Positions 63,322 to 64,000 of a stretch of DNA of 64,000 bases are shown piece by piece; positions within the stretch are counted from its first letter, which is position 1, and every line of letters begins with the position of its first letter. A program made the translations under genes and the position numbers. A model generated the notes under the pieces. The model was not told the origin of the DNA. It did not search any database and was given only the letters and a program-made list of their open reading frames with translations. The stretch is from Pontibacter populi (GTDB lineage Bacteria; Bacteroidota; Bacteroidia; Cytophagales; Hymenobacteraceae), in contig NZ_JAHWXQ010000003.1 in assembly GCF_019336435.1 (NCBI RefSeq), positions 372,001 through 436,000 of the forward strand, given 5' to 3'.

Positions 63322-64000
63322 TTAGTTAGAAACTGCCCTGTCAGCATTTACACGTCCGTAACCATAATATGGGTCCTGTCCAGGCTTGCCAAGATCGTCG
63401 GCAGATGCTCTTAGTTTAGCCAGTAAACCGGAAGGACTTATTTGCCCGCCATTTTTGCCAACTATAAGCGCGGCCACTCCGGCAGCATGCGGCGCAGCCA
63501 TACTTGTACCCGCCGACCAGTAATAACTATCTAAGCTACCAGTACTAAATACCAGGTCAAATACATAAGCCGGGCGGGTTAAACCGGATACCGTAGCAGT
63601 TTCATTTCCTTCATACAGGGCATCGCCACCGGGAGCTGCAAAATGAACATCAGTAATTCCATAGTTGGAGTACGACGCTAAATTATCCATAAAGGTAGTA
63701 GTTGGGTTTAGTGCCCAACCGATAGGAGTAGTAGCAGAGATAGAAACCACATTGCCGGCAGCTGACGGAAGATGAACCAGCGATTGATCTGTCATGCCAT
63801 TGTTAGCTTCATTACCTGCCGATGCTATCAGAAGGGAGCCTTGCTGCGTTGCATAGTTTGTTATGCGGCTAAGGGCAACCAACAGTTCCTGAACAGCTTT
63901 GGTATCATTTACTATAAAGTCATCTGAAGGGTCGTCCGGGGTATTGTTATCATCCAGGAACCTGCCGTTGCGTGGTACTGCTGCCCCTATACTCATACTG
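63322..64000 (-). CDS. S8 family serine peptidase (subtilisin-like), 5' end outside window
   Basis: The last 226 or so residues of a secreted subtilase. The catalytic Ser is in GTSMAAPHAAGVAALI, and the oxyanion Asn lies in SLLIASAGNEANN; the Asp and His motifs must lie upstream, beyond the right edge. The frame continues past the ATG at 63994-63996, so that codon is not the start. It ends GYGRVNADRAVSN, typical of the peptidase domain end with no C-terminal sorting domain. Confidence 0.93.
   Translation of the reverse strand, partial: SMSIGAAVPRNGRFLDDNNTPDDPSDDFIVNDTKAVQELLVALSRITNYATQQGSLLIASAGNEANNGMTDQSLVHLPSAAGNVVSISATTPIGWALNPTTTFMDNLASYSNYGITDVHFAAPGGDALYEGNETATVSGLTRPAYVFDLVFSTGSLDSYYWSAGTSMAAPHAAGVAALIVGKNGGQISPSGLLAKLRASADDLGKPGQDPYYGYGRVNADRAVSN

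Overview
The window looks like chromosomal DNA of an aerobic Bacteroidota bacterium, probably of the Cytophagales/Hymenobacteraceae (Pontibacter-like) type. The signs are TonB/CarboxypepD_reg outer-membrane proteins, many small lipoproteins, Shine-Dalgarno-poor starts, a few TAnnTTTG-type promoter boxes, Ku plus LigD, and several families typical of this phylum. The genus is inference. No rRNA, tRNA, CRISPR array, transposase or prophage gene was seen.

Left part (1-11.8 kb): a class A penicillin-binding protein cut by the left edge; an Ub-Mut7-C putative RNase; an AzgA-type purine permease; a small conserved protein directly before ku and ligD, a two-gene non-homologous end-joining unit; an old-yellow-enzyme reductase; and an M13 zinc peptidase. 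Between the last two lies copy A of a long modular intergenic repeat.

Middle (12.7-31.5 kb): an outer-membrane protein, then a 14-gene exopolysaccharide/capsule operon (13.8-29.3 kb) with Wza- and Wzc-like export and control proteins, a WbpO/TviB-like dehydrogenase and WbpP-like epimerase (GalNAcA-type precursor), acetyltransferases, Wzx-like flippase, Wzy-like polymerase, three GT4 glycosyltransferases and a PglC/PglD/PglE-like trio. After a terminator comes a PglF/WbpM-like 4,6-dehydratase. PglF+PglE+PglD+PglC would make and load a bacillosamine-type first sugar. The centre of the cluster (about 18.2-26.9 kb) is much more AT-rich and uses more TTG/GTG starts, as expected of an exchanged cassette.

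Right part (31.5-64 kb): repeat copy B, an ABC-F ATPase, a Kef-type antiporter with two TrkA-C domains, an FMN reductase, a HipA-like kinase overlapping a DUF3037 gene, a TonB-type receptor, SelO, several small or disordered proteins, repeat copy C, DoxX, an aldo/keto reductase, a zinc alcohol dehydrogenase with an overlapping unknown partner, a VLRF1-like putative peptidyl-tRNA hydrolase, TruA, a FUS-like low-complexity protein, an ABC exporter, an internally duplicated secreted repeat protein, a DUF4239 protein, repeat copy D, a Crp/Fnr regulator with a candidate operator before a DUF4345 gene, a YceI lipoprotein and the end of a subtilase.

Two genome-scale signals stand out. The palindromic decamer AACTATAGTT occurs about 20 times by hand count (far less than one expected by chance), inside genes, in spacers and in terminator loops, but I found no exact copy between about 9.7 and 31.9 kb. 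The second is the family of 500-600 bp modular, hairpin-rich intergenic repeats, present in both orientations.
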